The notes under the pieces were generated by a model, which was given only the letters and a program-made list of their open reading frames with translations, made no database searches and had not been told where the DNA came from. Positions 43,080-52,319 of a stretch of DNA of 64,000 bases are shown in pieces. Position 1 is the first letter of the stretch, and each line of letters begins with the position of its first letter. The stretch comes from JABDFW01 sp035550215. Its GTDB lineage: Bacteria; Bacteroidota; Bacteroidia; Chitinophagales; Chitinophagaceae. A program made the position numbers and the translations under genes. Where the stretch lies: positions 62,001 through 126,000 of the forward strand of contig DASZPM010000027.1 in the NCBI GenBank assembly GCA_035550215.1, given 5' to 3'.

Positions 43080-45502
43080 ACCAACAACAGTACATCCTGC
43101 CGCTGGAACAGGCAGGGCTTTCAGACATTGCAACAGTAGGAGGGAAGAACGCCTCCCTCGGCGAAATGCTGCAGCATTTAACACCGCTCGGCATCAACAT
43201 TCCTGCGGGCTTCGTCATTACGGTGGATGCCTACCGTGCATTTATCCGCGCCAATCAACTGGATGGCGTGATACAAAGCATCGCCGCAGAGATTGATTAC
43301 GGTAACATCGAATCGCTGCGCAGGGGCGGGCTCCAGATCAGGCAGGTGATCCGCAACGGCAAATTCCTTGCGAACCTCAGCGGGCCTATTATTGAAGCGT
43401 ATTATGCGCTTTCCAAAACCTATGGGCAAAGCATGACCGATGTAGCGGTGCGTTCCAGTGCCACCGCGGAAGATTTGCCGGACGCGAGCTTTGCGGGGCA
43501 GCAGGAGACTTACCTTAACGTGCGTGGGCCGGCCGCACTTATGGACGCAGTGCGCAACTGTTTCGCCTCGTTATTTACCGACCGCGCCATCAGTTACCGG
43601 CAGAGCTTTGAATACGACCATTTCCAGGTAGGCTTGTCCATCTGCGTACAAAAAATGGTGCGTTCTGATTTAGGCGTAAGCGGCGTGGCATTCTCCTTAG
43701 ATACAGAAAGCGGGTTTAAAGATGCGGTGGTCATCAACGGCTCATACGGCCTCGGCGAGATGATCGTGCAGGGCGCCGTATCGCCGGATGAATACATTGT
43801 TTTCAAACCCACCAAGGCCATCATTGAAAAGAAACTTGGCAGCAAGGAAAAGCAGATGGTCTACGGTGATGACCCCGATGAACGGGTCAAAGAAATCCCC
43901 GTAAGCAAAGAACAACAATACCAGTTTTGTTTAACCGATGCACAGGTATTGCAACTGGCGGATTGGGTATGCAAGATAGAAAGCTATTACAGCGAATTGA
44001 AAGGGCACTGGTGCCCGATGGATGTGGAATGGGCGGTGGACGGCTTGAGCAAAGAACTCTTTATCGTGCAGGCCAGGCCGGAAACCATCCACTCAAGGAG
44101 ACAACCAAGCAAACTGGTCGAGTACCATTTAAAAAAACACGATGCAAAGCCTATTCTCAAAGGCATTGCAGTAGGCGATAAAATCGCTTCCGGCGAAGTC
44201 AATATTTTACATTCACTTGATAAGCGCATAAACGATGGAAAAGAGTTTACAGAAGGGGATGTGCTGGTGACAGATATGACGGATCCCGATTGGGAACCCA
44301 TCATGAAGAAAGCTGCCGCCATCATCACCAACAAAGGCGGCCGTACCTGCCATGCGGCGATCGTTGCAAGAGAGATGGGCGTACCGGCCATCGTCGGCTG
44401 CGGCAATGCAACGGAGTTATTACAGCAAGGCCAACTCATTACCGCAAGCTGCGCTGAAGGCGATGAAGGATTAGTATATAACGGCAGGCTGGCGTATGAA
44501 ATGACACAAACAGACCTGAGCGAGTTACCAAATATCAACACAAACTTAATGCTGAATGTGGGTTCGCCCGCGCAGGCGTTTCAATTTGCTGCGCTGCCAC
44601 ATAAAGGCGTTGGCCTGGCAAGAGAAGAATTTATCATCAACAACTATATTGGCGTACACCCTTTAGCGCTGCTGACACACCGCGCGTATAAAGACAAGGA
44701 ATTGACGGAAGCTATCCAGCAAAAAATAAAAGGCTTTCAAAACGAAGAAGATTATTTTATCCAGAAGCTGTCCTTTGGTATCGGTAAAATAGCGGCTGCA
44801 TTTTATCCCGAAACAGTTATCGTCCGTTTCAGTGATTTTAAAAGCAATGAATATTTCAATTTATTAGGTGGCAAATATTATGAGCCTAAAGAAGAAAACC
44901 CGATGATCGGCTGGCGCGGCGCCTCCAGGTATTATTCGATAGAATACAAAGCTGCATTTGGACTTGAATGTAAAGCCATACAAAACGTTCGCAACAAGAT
45001 GGGCTTAAACAATGTTGCTGTGATGATACCATTTTGCAGGACGGTGGAAGAACTCTTGCAGGTCAAAGAAACGATGGCGGAATTCGGGCTGCAGGATAAA
45101 AACCTGCAACTGTATCTCATGGCCGAAGTGCCCTCTAACATCATCATGGCAAGAGAATTTGCTGTTCATATAGACGGTTTCTCCATTGGCTCCAATGACC
45201 TTACACAACTCACGCTTGGCCTTGACAGGGATTCTTCACTGGTCGCTCATTTATACAATGAGCGTAACCCCGCTGTCAAGCAAATGATCAAAAGCCTGAT
45301 ACGCTCCGCTAAAGACGCCGGCGTGAAGGTCGGCATCTGCGGCCAGGGGCCCAGCGATTTCCCGGATTTCGCGCAGTTCCTCGTAGAAGAAGGAATAGAC
45401 AGTATTTCCGTGACTCCGGATGCGGTAATTAAGACTGTTAAAGCGATACATTGTATAGAAGAAAAGATTGCTTCGGTGACTGCAGCAAAGGTGGATGTTT
45501 GA
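43076..45502 (+). CDS. ppsA: Phosphoenolpyruvate synthase
   Basis: From the ATG at 43076 (ATGA overlap with fbp) the protein has 808 residues, matching the family. The N-terminal ATP-grasp domain shows VGGKNASLGEM and VRSSATAEDLPDASFAGQQE. The phosphohistidine domain has GGRTCHAAIVAREMGVPA with the catalytic His. The C-terminal TIM barrel has the CGQGPSDFPDF motif with its active-site Cys. It converts pyruvate and ATP to phosphoenolpyruvate, AMP and phosphate. Pairing with fbp places two irreversible gluconeogenic steps under one promoter. Confidence 0.96.
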   Translation: MNQQQYILPLEQAGLSDIATVGGKNASLGEMLQHLTPLGINIPAGFVITVDAYRAFIRANQLDGVIQSIAAEIDYGNIESLRRGGLQIRQVIRNGKFLANLSGPIIEAYYALSKTYGQSMTDVAVRSSATAEDLPDASFAGQQETYLNVRGPAALMDAVRNCFASLFTDRAISYRQSFEYDHFQVGLSICVQKMVRSDLGVSGVAFSLDTESGFKDAVVINGSYGLGEMIVQGAVSPDEYIVFKPTKAIIEKKLGSKEKQMVYGDDPDERVKEIPVSKEQQYQFCLTDAQVLQLADWVCKIESYYSELKGHWCPMDVEWAVDGLSKELFIVQARPETIHSRRQPSKLVEYHLKKHDAKPILKGIAVGDKIASGEVNILHSLDKRINDGKEFTEGDVLVTDMTDPDWEPIMKKAAAIITNKGGRTCHAAIVAREMGVPAIVGCGNATELLQQGQLITASCAEGDEGLVYNGRLAYEMTQTDLSELPNINTNLMLNVGSPAQAFQFAALPHKGVGLAREEFIINNYIGVHPLALLTHRAYKDKELTEAIQQKIKGFQNEEDYFIQKLSFGIGKIAAAFYPETVIVRFSDFKSNEYFNLLGGKYYEPKEENPMIGWRGASRYYSIEYKAAFGLECKAIQNVRNKMGLNNVAVMIPFCRTVEELLQVKETMAEFGLQDKNLQLYLMAEVPSNIIMAREFAVHIDGFSIGSNDLTQLTLGLDRDSSLVAHLYNERNPAVKQMIKSLIRSAKDAGVKVGICGQGPSDFPDFAQFLVEEGIDSISVTPDAVIKTVKAIHCIEEKIASVTAAKVDV

Positions 45503-45719
45503 CAATTTGGATTTTTTAGGTTTGGTTCCGAAACGGCCTCGTGTTTTTCCGGTTCGCGCAACAGTTTCGCCGATTTACGCAAACGGATTCACCCTAAACT
45601 GTGCGTGATACAACCGGGTTAACCCCGAAAGACAATGAGCGAAAGCTGTGCCACTGTTGACACTTTAGTCAGCATCAGAACATTTTACAATAAATTAGCT
45701 GTCGAACAATGAATGTCCG

Positions 45720-45977
45720 AAAGCTATAATTAATGAGCCAGCCCTATATAATGCCAAATACCAAATTGACATCATGAAAGCGATCGCACCTTTGATTGTA
45801 AAGATGAATAGCTATTTAAAAAAAAGAGGTATAACGGAGCCCGAGATGAAAACAAGGTTGCTATTTTCCTTGTTAGATGGTATCTGCATGAATTGCATGG
45901 CAGATATAGAATACTATCCGCTTGATAATATCTGGAAAAAAAATTCTGAAGCATTATGGAGAATAAGAACATTTTAA
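45720..45977 (+). pseudogene. C-terminal remnant of a TetR-family regulator
   Basis: An open frame of about 90 codons, without the N-terminal HTH, reads as the ligand domain of a TetR regulator: MKAIAPLIVKMNSYLKKRG, then FSLLDGICMNCMADIEYYPLDNI, the usual C-terminal block of this family. The frame upstream is closed by a TAG at about 45700, so the DNA-binding half is gone. An ATG at 45774 could give a 67-residue product. It runs 22 bp into the FAD monooxygenase gene, whose original regulator it probably was. Confidence 0.7.
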
Positions 45978-47134
45978 TATCCGGTGCAGGTATTGCAGGC
46001 ACCGCGCTTGCTTATTGGCTGAAAAGGTTTGGATTTAACCCGACTATAGTAGAATGTGCACCAAAATTACGGGAAGGTGGTTATGCCATTGATTTCTGGG
46101 GCGCGGGGTTTGATGTAGCTGAAAGGATGGGAATATTGTCAGACCTTGGTAGCGTTGACCTCAAACTTTCCGAACTTACTTTCGTTGATGAAAACAACAA
46201 ACGCATTGGCAGAATGAATTACAAGAAAATTGTAAAATGGATGAATGGGCGCGCGTTTACCTTGCTCCGAAGTGATTTGGCAAAAACCATTTTTAATCAT
46301 CTTGGCAAAGGCACTCAAATTATTTTTGACGATAAAATCAGCAAAATAGAGCAAATCGAAAACGAAGTTTCGGTAACATTTCAAAGCGGTAAAATGCGCA
46401 GTTTTGATTTGCTTGTCGGAGCAGACGGATTGCATTCAAATGTGCGGAATTTGGTTTTTGGTGATGAAGCTCAGTTTGAAAAATACTACGGATATTACGC
46501 AGCTTCCTATACTATTCCAACCCAAAAAGACGATAAACAATTTTCGATGTACAATGTTCCGTGCAAACAGGTTGCGCTTTACCCTACCAACAAAAATGCA
46601 TCGGCGGTGCTTTGCATTTTTGCTTCGCCCGAAAAATTATCCTACAATCATCACGATCTTGAAGCGCAAAAACAAATTTTGCGAAATCAATTTGAAAACA
46701 TCGGCTGGAGATGTGCAGACTTGATTTCAGAAATAGATACTGCGCCCGATTTTTATTTCGATGTCGTAAGTCAAATTCAAATGAGAAACTGGTCAAAAGA
46801 CCGTATAGTATTGGTTGGAGATGCCTGCGATTGCCCGTCTTTGCTTTCAGGCCAAGGCTCAACGCTGGCAATGGTTGGTGCGTATATCCTGGCAGGCGAA
46901 TTGAAAAATGCAAATGGAAATTTCAAAGTGGCGTTTGAGCAATATCAGAATATTTTTAAGGGATTTATAGATGACAAACAACTGCTGGCACAAAAGTTCG
47001 CTAAACAGTTTGTTCCTAAAAGTACATTTGGAATTTGGGCACGGAATGTAGTAGTAAGCTTAATGTTTTTGCCATTTGTTTCAAAATTGCTTGTCAGGCA
47101 GTTTACAGACAATCTGAAATTGAAAGACTATTAA
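45956..47134 (+). CDS. FAD-dependent monooxygenase (PHBH-fold aromatic hydroxylase)
   Basis: The protein has 392 residues. The Rossmann motif ISGAGIAGTALAYWL binds FAD, LVGADGLHSNVR is the DG motif, and IVLVGDACDCPSLLSGQG the GD motif. The order is that of para-hydroxybenzoate hydroxylase and TetX-type enzymes. The substrate is probably an aromatic or polyketide-like compound. A TetR remnant lies directly upstream and a decarboxylase-like amidohydrolase downstream. Base composition is clearly AT-richer than the flanking ppsA and kinase operons. Confidence 0.9.
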   Translation: MENKNILISGAGIAGTALAYWLKRFGFNPTIVECAPKLREGGYAIDFWGAGFDVAERMGILSDLGSVDLKLSELTFVDENNKRIGRMNYKKIVKWMNGRAFTLLRSDLAKTIFNHLGKGTQIIFDDKISKIEQIENEVSVTFQSGKMRSFDLLVGADGLHSNVRNLVFGDEAQFEKYYGYYAASYTIPTQKDDKQFSMYNVPCKQVALYPTNKNASAVLCIFASPEKLSYNHHDLEAQKQILRNQFENIGWRCADLISEIDTAPDFYFDVVSQIQMRNWSKDRIVLVGDACDCPSLLSGQGSTLAMVGAYILAGELKNANGNFKVAFEQYQNIFKGFIDDKQLLAQKFAKQFVPKSTFGIWARNVVVSLMFLPFVSKLLVRQFTDNLKLKDY

Positions 47135-47269
47135 AGAAAAATTAAGTCCATTACACGGATTTGACACCAGATAACTAACAATCCTTTAGACTTCATATTT
47201 CTTACATTTGGCTACATCGGTTTTTGAAATTATGCTGAATTTTGCATTGACATAAATCAACTGGCAAAA

Positions 47270-48250
47270 ATGAAACTAGTCGCTATCGAAGAACATTTCC
47301 TTACGAAAAAGGTCCGGGATGAATGGCAAAAAAATGCCGACAAAGACGATCCGACCCATAAGCTTCACTTCGGTGAAATTGAAAATCGTTTACAAGATAT
47401 TGGAACTGCACGGCTGCAACTTATGGACGAAACAGGTATAGACGTGCAGGTGCTTTCCCTTACCAGCCCAAGCCTTCACAATTTAGGACCCGAAAGCATT
47501 GATCTTGCCATTCAAACCAACAATTATGTCGGGGAAATTATAAAGAAAACACCCGACCGGTTCCAGGGATTTGCGGCGTTGCCAATGTTTTCTCCGAAAG
47601 AAGCAGCAAAGGAATTAAACCGTTCTGTAAAAGATCTTGGATTAAAAGGTGCCATGGTATGCGGGAGGACCCGTGAAAAAAATTTAGACCATAAAGATTT
47701 TTGGGAATTGTTTGAATCTGCGGAAGCACTTAATGTTCCATTATTCATTCATCCGCAAATTCCTCAAAAACCAATTAGAGATCTTTATTATTCAGGTTTT
47801 GACGAGCTGACCGACCTGGCATTTTCAACCTTTGGGCTTGGTTGGCATTACGAGGCAGGCATCCAGTTTGTTAGGTTAGTCCTGGCAAAAGTTTTTGACC
47901 GTTTTCCCCGTATGCAAGTTATTCTCGGGCATTGGGGCGAAGTGATCTTATTCTATAGTGAAAGATTGGCTTCGCTCGATAGAGCAGCCAAACTCAATAA
48001 GCCTTTTATTGATTATATACGTCAAAACTTGTATGTGACCGCAAGCGGAATGTTTAGCCATTCTTACCTGCGACGTTCTGTTGAAATCATTGGAACAGGC
48101 CGTATACTCTTTTCTGCCGACTACCCCTATCAATATAGGCAGGGACGGGATGCCCGTAACTTTTTGGAAGCAGCTGATTTAAGTAAAGAAGATAAAGAAA
48201 AATTTGCTTTTGCGAATTGGGAAAGATTGACCAATGCAAATGTAAAATAA
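47270..48250 (+). CDS. Amidohydrolase-2 family protein, resorcylate/dihydroxybenzoate decarboxylase-like
   Basis: The protein has 326 residues with a TIM-barrel pattern. Metal and catalytic residues match the ACMSD/gamma-resorcylate decarboxylase group: EEHF at the N-terminus (residues 7-10), FIHP near 160, LGHWGE near 222 and SADYPY near 284. Such enzymes perform non-oxidative decarboxylation of hydroxybenzoates. It lies 135 bp after the FAD monooxygenase, and together they suggest a short aromatic-compound pathway. The exact substrate is not determined. Confidence 0.85.
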   Translation: MKLVAIEEHFLTKKVRDEWQKNADKDDPTHKLHFGEIENRLQDIGTARLQLMDETGIDVQVLSLTSPSLHNLGPESIDLAIQTNNYVGEIIKKTPDRFQGFAALPMFSPKEAAKELNRSVKDLGLKGAMVCGRTREKNLDHKDFWELFESAEALNVPLFIHPQIPQKPIRDLYYSGFDELTDLAFSTFGLGWHYEAGIQFVRLVLAKVFDRFPRMQVILGHWGEVILFYSERLASLDRAAKLNKPFIDYIRQNLYVTASGMFSHSYLRRSVEIIGTGRILFSADYPYQYRQGRDARNFLEAADLSKEDKEKFAFANWERLTNANVK

Positions 48251-48299
48251 CAAGTGGGATGGAACTTGACTTTGAGGGTAGCCAAATCAAAGGGACGCT

Positions 48300-48492
48300 G
48301 TCATTAGAGCGAAAGCAATTTACAAATTTTTTGTATTGAGCAAACACCGGAACGAATAATAAAAACAACCAGCGAATTTCAGCGGTTAAGAGGTCTGCCA
48401 CTCTCCGGACATCCGCGCATCAGCGTTGTGGCAACGTCTATTTCCCGACAATTTCTTTCAGTGTACGATTCCCCAACCTGTAAGATTACATA
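48300..48492 (+). pseudogene. N-terminal remnant of an AraC-family regulator
   Basis: From a TAG near 48306 the frame is open to a TAA at about 48490. It contains TTSEFQRLRGLPLSGHPRIS, which matches the N-terminal segment of many Bacteroidota AraC regulators (EFHRLRGLPKPEHPLISV). The rest of the ligand domain and the whole HTH are missing. It is immediately followed by an SDR remnant. Confidence 0.5.
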
Positions 48493-48714
48493 AAACGTTC
48501 GTATCAATTCTATTTTGCCTGGCGCTACGGAAAAACAACGTGCAGCCAGCGCGGGCATTACTGCCGGCAGCGATTATGAAAAAATGTTTATTGCCAATAC
48601 ACCGCTTGGCCGCTGGGGCCAGCCAGAAGATTGCCGTATTTCTTGCCTCCGGTGATGCAACTTGGATTACGGGAGAGGCAATTTCCGTTTCGGGGGGTAT
48701 GTATGGTTTTTAAA
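48493..48714 (+). pseudogene. Frameshifted C-terminal remnant of a short-chain dehydrogenase/reductase
   Basis: The stretch encodes NVRINSILPGATE, then TPLGRWGQPED in one frame and, one frame over, IAVFLASGDATWITGEAISV and SGGMY. These are consecutive blocks of the SDR C-terminus. The break falls at a spot where a short deletion between ATTGCC repeats would explain the missing codons. The Rossmann and catalytic Tyr-Lys parts are absent. Confidence 0.75.
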
Positions 48715-48806
48715 ATCGTTGCTAAAGTGTGAAATGTATAATGCCATTGGCGCGATCAGGGTGTAGGGGCCGGGTGGACGCCGGCTTTCTACCCCCACCC
48801 GTGAAT

Positions 48807-49472
48807 TCAGGGCAAGAAATACAGGTTGTTGCGCAGGGCGTAGATGACCACGCCGGCAGGCGTCCTCGCGCCGGTTTTCTCCATGATGGCTGCCCTGTGC
48901 CGTTCGATAGTGCGCGGGCTGGCAAACAACGCTTTACCGATCTCTTCGTTGTTTTTCTCCTCGCAGATCAGGCCGATGATTTGTTTTTCCCTTTCGGAAA
49001 AAATGGACGCAGGCGGTTGCTCCCCGCGGTGGTAGCCGCTGCGGGCGATGATGGCTGCCAGCCGGGTCGAGGTGGTGCGGCAGTAGTAGTAGTGGCCGCC
49101 GTGGACCGAACGTATTGCCTCAAGTACGTCCTCCCGCCCCGCGCTTTTCTGCACATACCCCCGCGCCCCCGCCGCGATCACGTCGAGTACGAGGCTGTCG
49201 GTGTCAAAATTCGTCAGCGCAACGCAGGCGCAGGGGAGTTGCAGGGCGGTGATTTCCCGGATGGCTTCTATCCCGCCCAACCCCGGCATCTGCAGGTCTG
49301 CTAGTACCACATCTGGCTTCAGCCGCCGGGCGAGGTCTACGAGCACCCGGCCGTTGGCTGCTTCCCCCGCTACGTACATGCCCAGGGTTTGCCGCAGCAG
49401 GGCGGACAGCCCGTCCCGGTACAGGTCGTGGTCGTCCGCTATGATGATATGGATATCGCGGGTATTATCCAT
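48807..49472 (-). CDS. NarL/FixJ-type response regulator
   Basis: The ATG at 49472 gives 221 residues. The receiver domain has IIADDHDLYRDGL, the phosphoacceptor Asp in VLADLQMPGLGG and the Lys in YVQKSAG. The LuxR-type HTH is FSEREKQIIGLICEEKNNEEIG followed by SPRTIERHRAAIMEKTG, shown here in pieces. The start overlaps the kinase stop by 8 bp. It should bind DNA after phosphorylation by that kinase; the targets are unknown. A longer frame to 49754 is antisense-like sequence inside the kinase gene and is not used. Confidence 0.93.
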   Translation of the reverse strand: MDNTRDIHIIIADDHDLYRDGLSALLRQTLGMYVAGEAANGRVLVDLARRLKPDVVLADLQMPGLGGIEAIREITALQLPCACVALTNFDTDSLVLDVIAAGARGYVQKSAGREDVLEAIRSVHGGHYYYCRTTSTRLAAIIARSGYHRGEQPPASIFSEREKQIIGLICEEKNNEEIGKALFASPRTIERHRAAIMEKTGARTPAGVVIYALRNNLYFLP

Positions 49473-50208
49473 GGGAGAGGGGGATGTCAAAGGTGAGCAC
49501 GGTGCCTTTGCCGGGGGCCGTATCCAGCGTGGCTTTGGCGGCAAGGGCATCGGCGCGGGCCCGCATATTGCGCAGCCCGATCCCCGCCTGCGGCAGGTGT
49601 TCCCGGTCAAATCCCCGCCCGTTGTCGCGGACCAGGAGGCGTAGTCCATTACTGCTGCGGGTAAGCTGCACTTCCGCCTCCGTCGCGGCGGCATGGCGCA
49701 GTATATTATGCACGGCTTCCTGCACGAGGCGGTAGACCTGCAGGGCCATCTCACCGGTCACCGGGGGAACGTCAAGGGTATAAAAGAACCGGCAGGGGCC
49801 CTGTCTGAGTGAACCGAGGAATTCTTCCAGTGCGGCCTGCAGCCCCCGCTGCAGTACGAACTGCGGGGCGTGGCGGGCCGGTGTGCGGCGCAGCAGGTAC
49901 TGGACATGGTCCAGCGAGGATTCGGCCTCTTCTACTGCCTGCAGCTCCTGTGCCGAGGCGGGGCCGAGTGCCTGGAGCCGCAGTTTAACGGCCGACAGTG
50001 CGGTGCCGAGCCCGTCGTGGAGTTCCGCCGCGACCCTTGCCCGGTCTTCCTCGAAGAGCCGGAGTTCCGCCTCGAACTCTTCCTGCGACAGCGCCCGCCG
50101 TTTTTTCTGGTAGCGGATGATGTTCAGCAGGAAAAATACCGCCATCAGGAACACCACGGCGCCGGACACTAGTAATGTAAGATAAAGGCTTCTTTCCTCG
50201 GGATCCAT
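49465..50208 (-). CDS. NarX-type sensor histidine kinase
   Basis: The protein has 247 residues: one membrane helix (about 9-30), a short coiled segment, then a HisKA_3 domain with the phosphoacceptor in RARVAAELHDGLGTALS. The HATPase region has LVQEAVHNILRHA (N box), VRDNGRGFD and GIGLRNMRARADAL. There is no sizeable sensor domain. Input may come from the membrane protein encoded just upstream, whose gene overlaps this one by 40 bp. GC content is markedly high. Confidence 0.9.
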   Translation of the reverse strand: MDPEERSLYLTLLVSGAVVFLMAVFFLLNIIRYQKKRRALSQEEFEAELRLFEEDRARVAAELHDGLGTALSAVKLRLQALGPASAQELQAVEEAESSLDHVQYLLRRTPARHAPQFVLQRGLQAALEEFLGSLRQGPCRFFYTLDVPPVTGEMALQVYRLVQEAVHNILRHAAATEAEVQLTRSSNGLRLLVRDNGRGFDREHLPQAGIGLRNMRARADALAAKATLDTAPGKGTVLTFDIPLSHG

Positions 50209-50816
50209 AATATACCTCCGAAATATACGAGGTTAGCAAAAAGGTTTATCACAGAGAGCACCGACCAGAGCAGCAGGCGGAAATGGTTGTCCAGCTGAAG
50301 GGGGAAAAGGTTAAAAGCCTCGCAGGTGGCTTTCATGCAATAATACAACAGAAATCCCGTACAAACCACAAAGGAAGCGTTTTTCCACAGCCGCGCTTTC
50401 TCCAGCACCGCGAGCCGGTTGATGCGGTCGATGCTGAACAGCACGACGGCCACCGAATAGGTGACCCGGAAAAACGAGTTGTTGTCCCGCAGGTGGTGCC
50501 AGAGCAGGTTATCTGTTACCCATGCCAGGGCGCCTGAAACGCCCGCGTACCACGCCGACGCTTTGGGCCAGCGGTTCCAGCGCGCGAACTGCCATACCAG
50601 CAGCAGGTATTCGGCCAGCACGTAGCAGTTGCTGTTGACCATATTGCTGCGCACCCGGTTCATCAGCCAGAAACTCAGGAGCTCGTTGCCCAGCCCCAGG
50701 CAGCAGAGCAGGAGAAACGGGTGCCAGGCCGCTGCCACGCGGCGGTAACGCACGATGCCGGCGAGGGCCGGCAGCGCGATCGAAAAGTTCGATATGACAT
50801 AAAACCAGTAAGGCAT
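50169..50816 (-). CDS. Six- to seven-helix membrane protein, putative sensor partner
   Basis: The protein has 215 residues with about six hydrophobic segments and no family I recognise. Several Trp, Asn and Arg residues lie in short loops (for example FWLMNRVRSNMVNSN). The gene lies 2 bp after the 113-residue gene, and its 3' end overlaps the histidine kinase by 40 bp. Such heavy overlap with a kinase that lacks its own sensor suggests it provides the signal input; this is inference. Confidence 0.65.
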   Translation of the reverse strand: MPYWFYVISNFSIALPALAGIVRYRRVAAAWHPFLLLCCLGLGNELLSFWLMNRVRSNMVNSNCYVLAEYLLLVWQFARWNRWPKASAWYAGVSGALAWVTDNLLWHHLRDNNSFFRVTYSVAVVLFSIDRINRLAVLEKARLWKNASFVVCTGFLLYYCMKATCEAFNLFPLQLDNHFRLLLWSVLSVINLFANLVYFGGILWIPRKEAFILHY

Positions 50817-50818
50817 GG

Positions 50819-51160
50819 TCAGGAGCCAGCCAGCGGTGAGCCCGGCGGGCAGAAATCGGGGCAGCGGAAGCCGTCTTCCAGCACGGGCGGGTCGTCACCC
50901 GCTGCTGCGCTATCGGCTGGCAGCAGGTCGCTACCGTCCGCGTCCGCCGCCACCAGGATGATGTGGATGCTATTATCATCTTTCATGCCATAATACGCCC
51001 GGAGGTAGGCCGTACCCGCGAAACCGAGGAGTTCCTGCACCGCCGCAAGGGTAAATGTTTCGCTCAGGGCCATTCCTGCCGGGCAGTTGTCCCGGAAACG
51101 CTTCGTCATGTCAATTGCTTCACCGGCGCTGATCCGGTGGTCTGTCTGGGGGTAATCCAT
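50819..51160 (-). CDS. Uncharacterised 113-aa protein, first gene of the NarX/NarL-type operon
   Basis: The protein has no signal peptide or membrane helix. Its first half is folded-looking (SAGEAIDMTKRFRDN, then AAVQELLGF and AYLRAYYGMKDD), followed by IHIILVAADADGSDLL. The C-terminal third is acidic and Pro-rich with two Cys and is probably disordered. Short proteins of this pattern accompany membrane proteins in Chitinophagaceae, as far as I recall. It is separated from the next gene by 2 bp. Confidence 0.55.
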   Translation of the reverse strand: MDYPQTDHRISAGEAIDMTKRFRDNCPAGMALSETFTLAAVQELLGFAGTAYLRAYYGMKDDNSIHIILVAADADGSDLLPADSAAAGDDPPVLEDGFRCPDFCPPGSPLAGS

Positions 51161-51296
51161 CGTGGTAAAATTTAGGGCCGCAACCTACCCGAAAGACTAC
51201 CGGGACTGCTGCGGGCGAGCCCGCAATCCCTGCGTGGCTTCCCCCTATATTACCATCGCGCGCGTCTCCCGGCAGTTTCCTTGTGGCAGGGAGGGT

Positions 51297-52100
51297 ATGC
51301 ACGACCCCTCTTTTTTCGACCAGTACCAGTTGCCCGGCAGCAAGCCGGCACTTACGCGTAACACGGACGCCGGTATTTTCCGGCAGGAGATCACGATTGA
51401 CAACTTTACCTTTACCTATGTAACCGCTTGCGTAAAAACTGCGCCGTTATCGGTTGACTGCACGCGCGCCCTTATTATCATGCTCGAGGGAAGCGCAGAA
51501 TCCCTGCGGGAAAATCATTACATCCTGTCACCCGGCAACAAGGGTCTATTTTTTACCCGAACGGGGCTGTATCGTTTTGCAGGGCTCACCTGTAAAGACA
51601 GCGTAACAGCCGGCTTTTTTACCGGTCCTGTAACACCGGCAATGATGGGTCATGTATACAGCCTGCTGCATACCCCCTATATCAGGACAATGCAGGCGTT
51701 CTATCACAGCACCCTGCAGCAGCTATGGGACGAAGCACACCAAAATAAACCTCCCATACATTCCCTTTATTCGGAAGATATTATTGAGCGTTTGCAGGAA
51801 ACAAAAAAGTTCATAGCAAAGCAGCTTGATACCCATTATACCATAGAAATGCTGGCCACCAGGGCCAGGCTCAACAGCCAGCAGTTTAAACAGGGGTTTA
51901 AAGCGCTTTTCGGCGAGGGGCCGTATGCCTGCCTGCTGCGCATGCGGCTGGAACGCGCCAAAAAAGCGCTGGAGGAAACCCGCAAACCCGTCAAGCAAAT
52001 TGCTGCGCAGGCTGGTTACCGTGACCAGGCCAATTTTGCCATCGCTTTTAAAAGAATGTTTGGTGTGACGGCAAAGGAGGTAAGAAATAAAGTGCGCTGA
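51297..52100 (+). CDS. AraC-family transcriptional regulator
   Basis: The ATG at 51297 follows a purine-rich GGCAGGGAGGG and gives 267 residues. The N-terminal ~150 residues form an unrecognised ligand domain. The C-terminal AraC domain (about 168-267) has both HTH motifs: IEMLATRARLNSQQFKQGFK and VKQIAAQAGYRDQANFAIAFKRMFG, the second being the diagnostic one. Its target is not evident; it stands alone between the GC-rich kinase operon, which is divergent, and the Rhs locus. An upstream in-frame start at 51162 would reach the divergent gene and is not preferred. Confidence 0.88.
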   Translation: MHDPSFFDQYQLPGSKPALTRNTDAGIFRQEITIDNFTFTYVTACVKTAPLSVDCTRALIIMLEGSAESLRENHYILSPGNKGLFFTRTGLYRFAGLTCKDSVTAGFFTGPVTPAMMGHVYSLLHTPYIRTMQAFYHSTLQQLWDEAHQNKPPIHSLYSEDIIERLQETKKFIAKQLDTHYTIEMLATRARLNSQQFKQGFKALFGEGPYACLLRMRLERAKKALEETRKPVKQIAAQAGYRDQANFAIAFKRMFGVTAKEVRNKVR

Positions 52101-52319
52101 AAATTATTTTTGAAGGTGCAACTTCCTGATTATTATTTGATGTTAAAAGAATTTCGATATGCATGACAGGATTTTTGATAAAAAATAATTTTGTTTTTTA
52201 AAATCTTCCTGTTAGTTTAGTGGCCGCTTCAGTATATAACTCGTATAAGAGAGACCCAAACCCGTTCCTTTTGTAAAACTTTTAGATAAAAAAATTTTTA
52301 ACTGTTAAACCCGGTTATA

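Noticed and set aside
48426..48713. A 95-codon frame that ends like a dehydrogenase
   Set aside because: Its first half is out of frame with the SDR sequence. It is an artefact of reading through the frameshifted remnant and not an intact gene.
48807..49754. Longer NarL-type regulator starting at 49754
   Set aside because: The extra 94 residues are the kinase gene read in another frame and look random (many Arg, Pro and Cys). The start at 49472 is correct.
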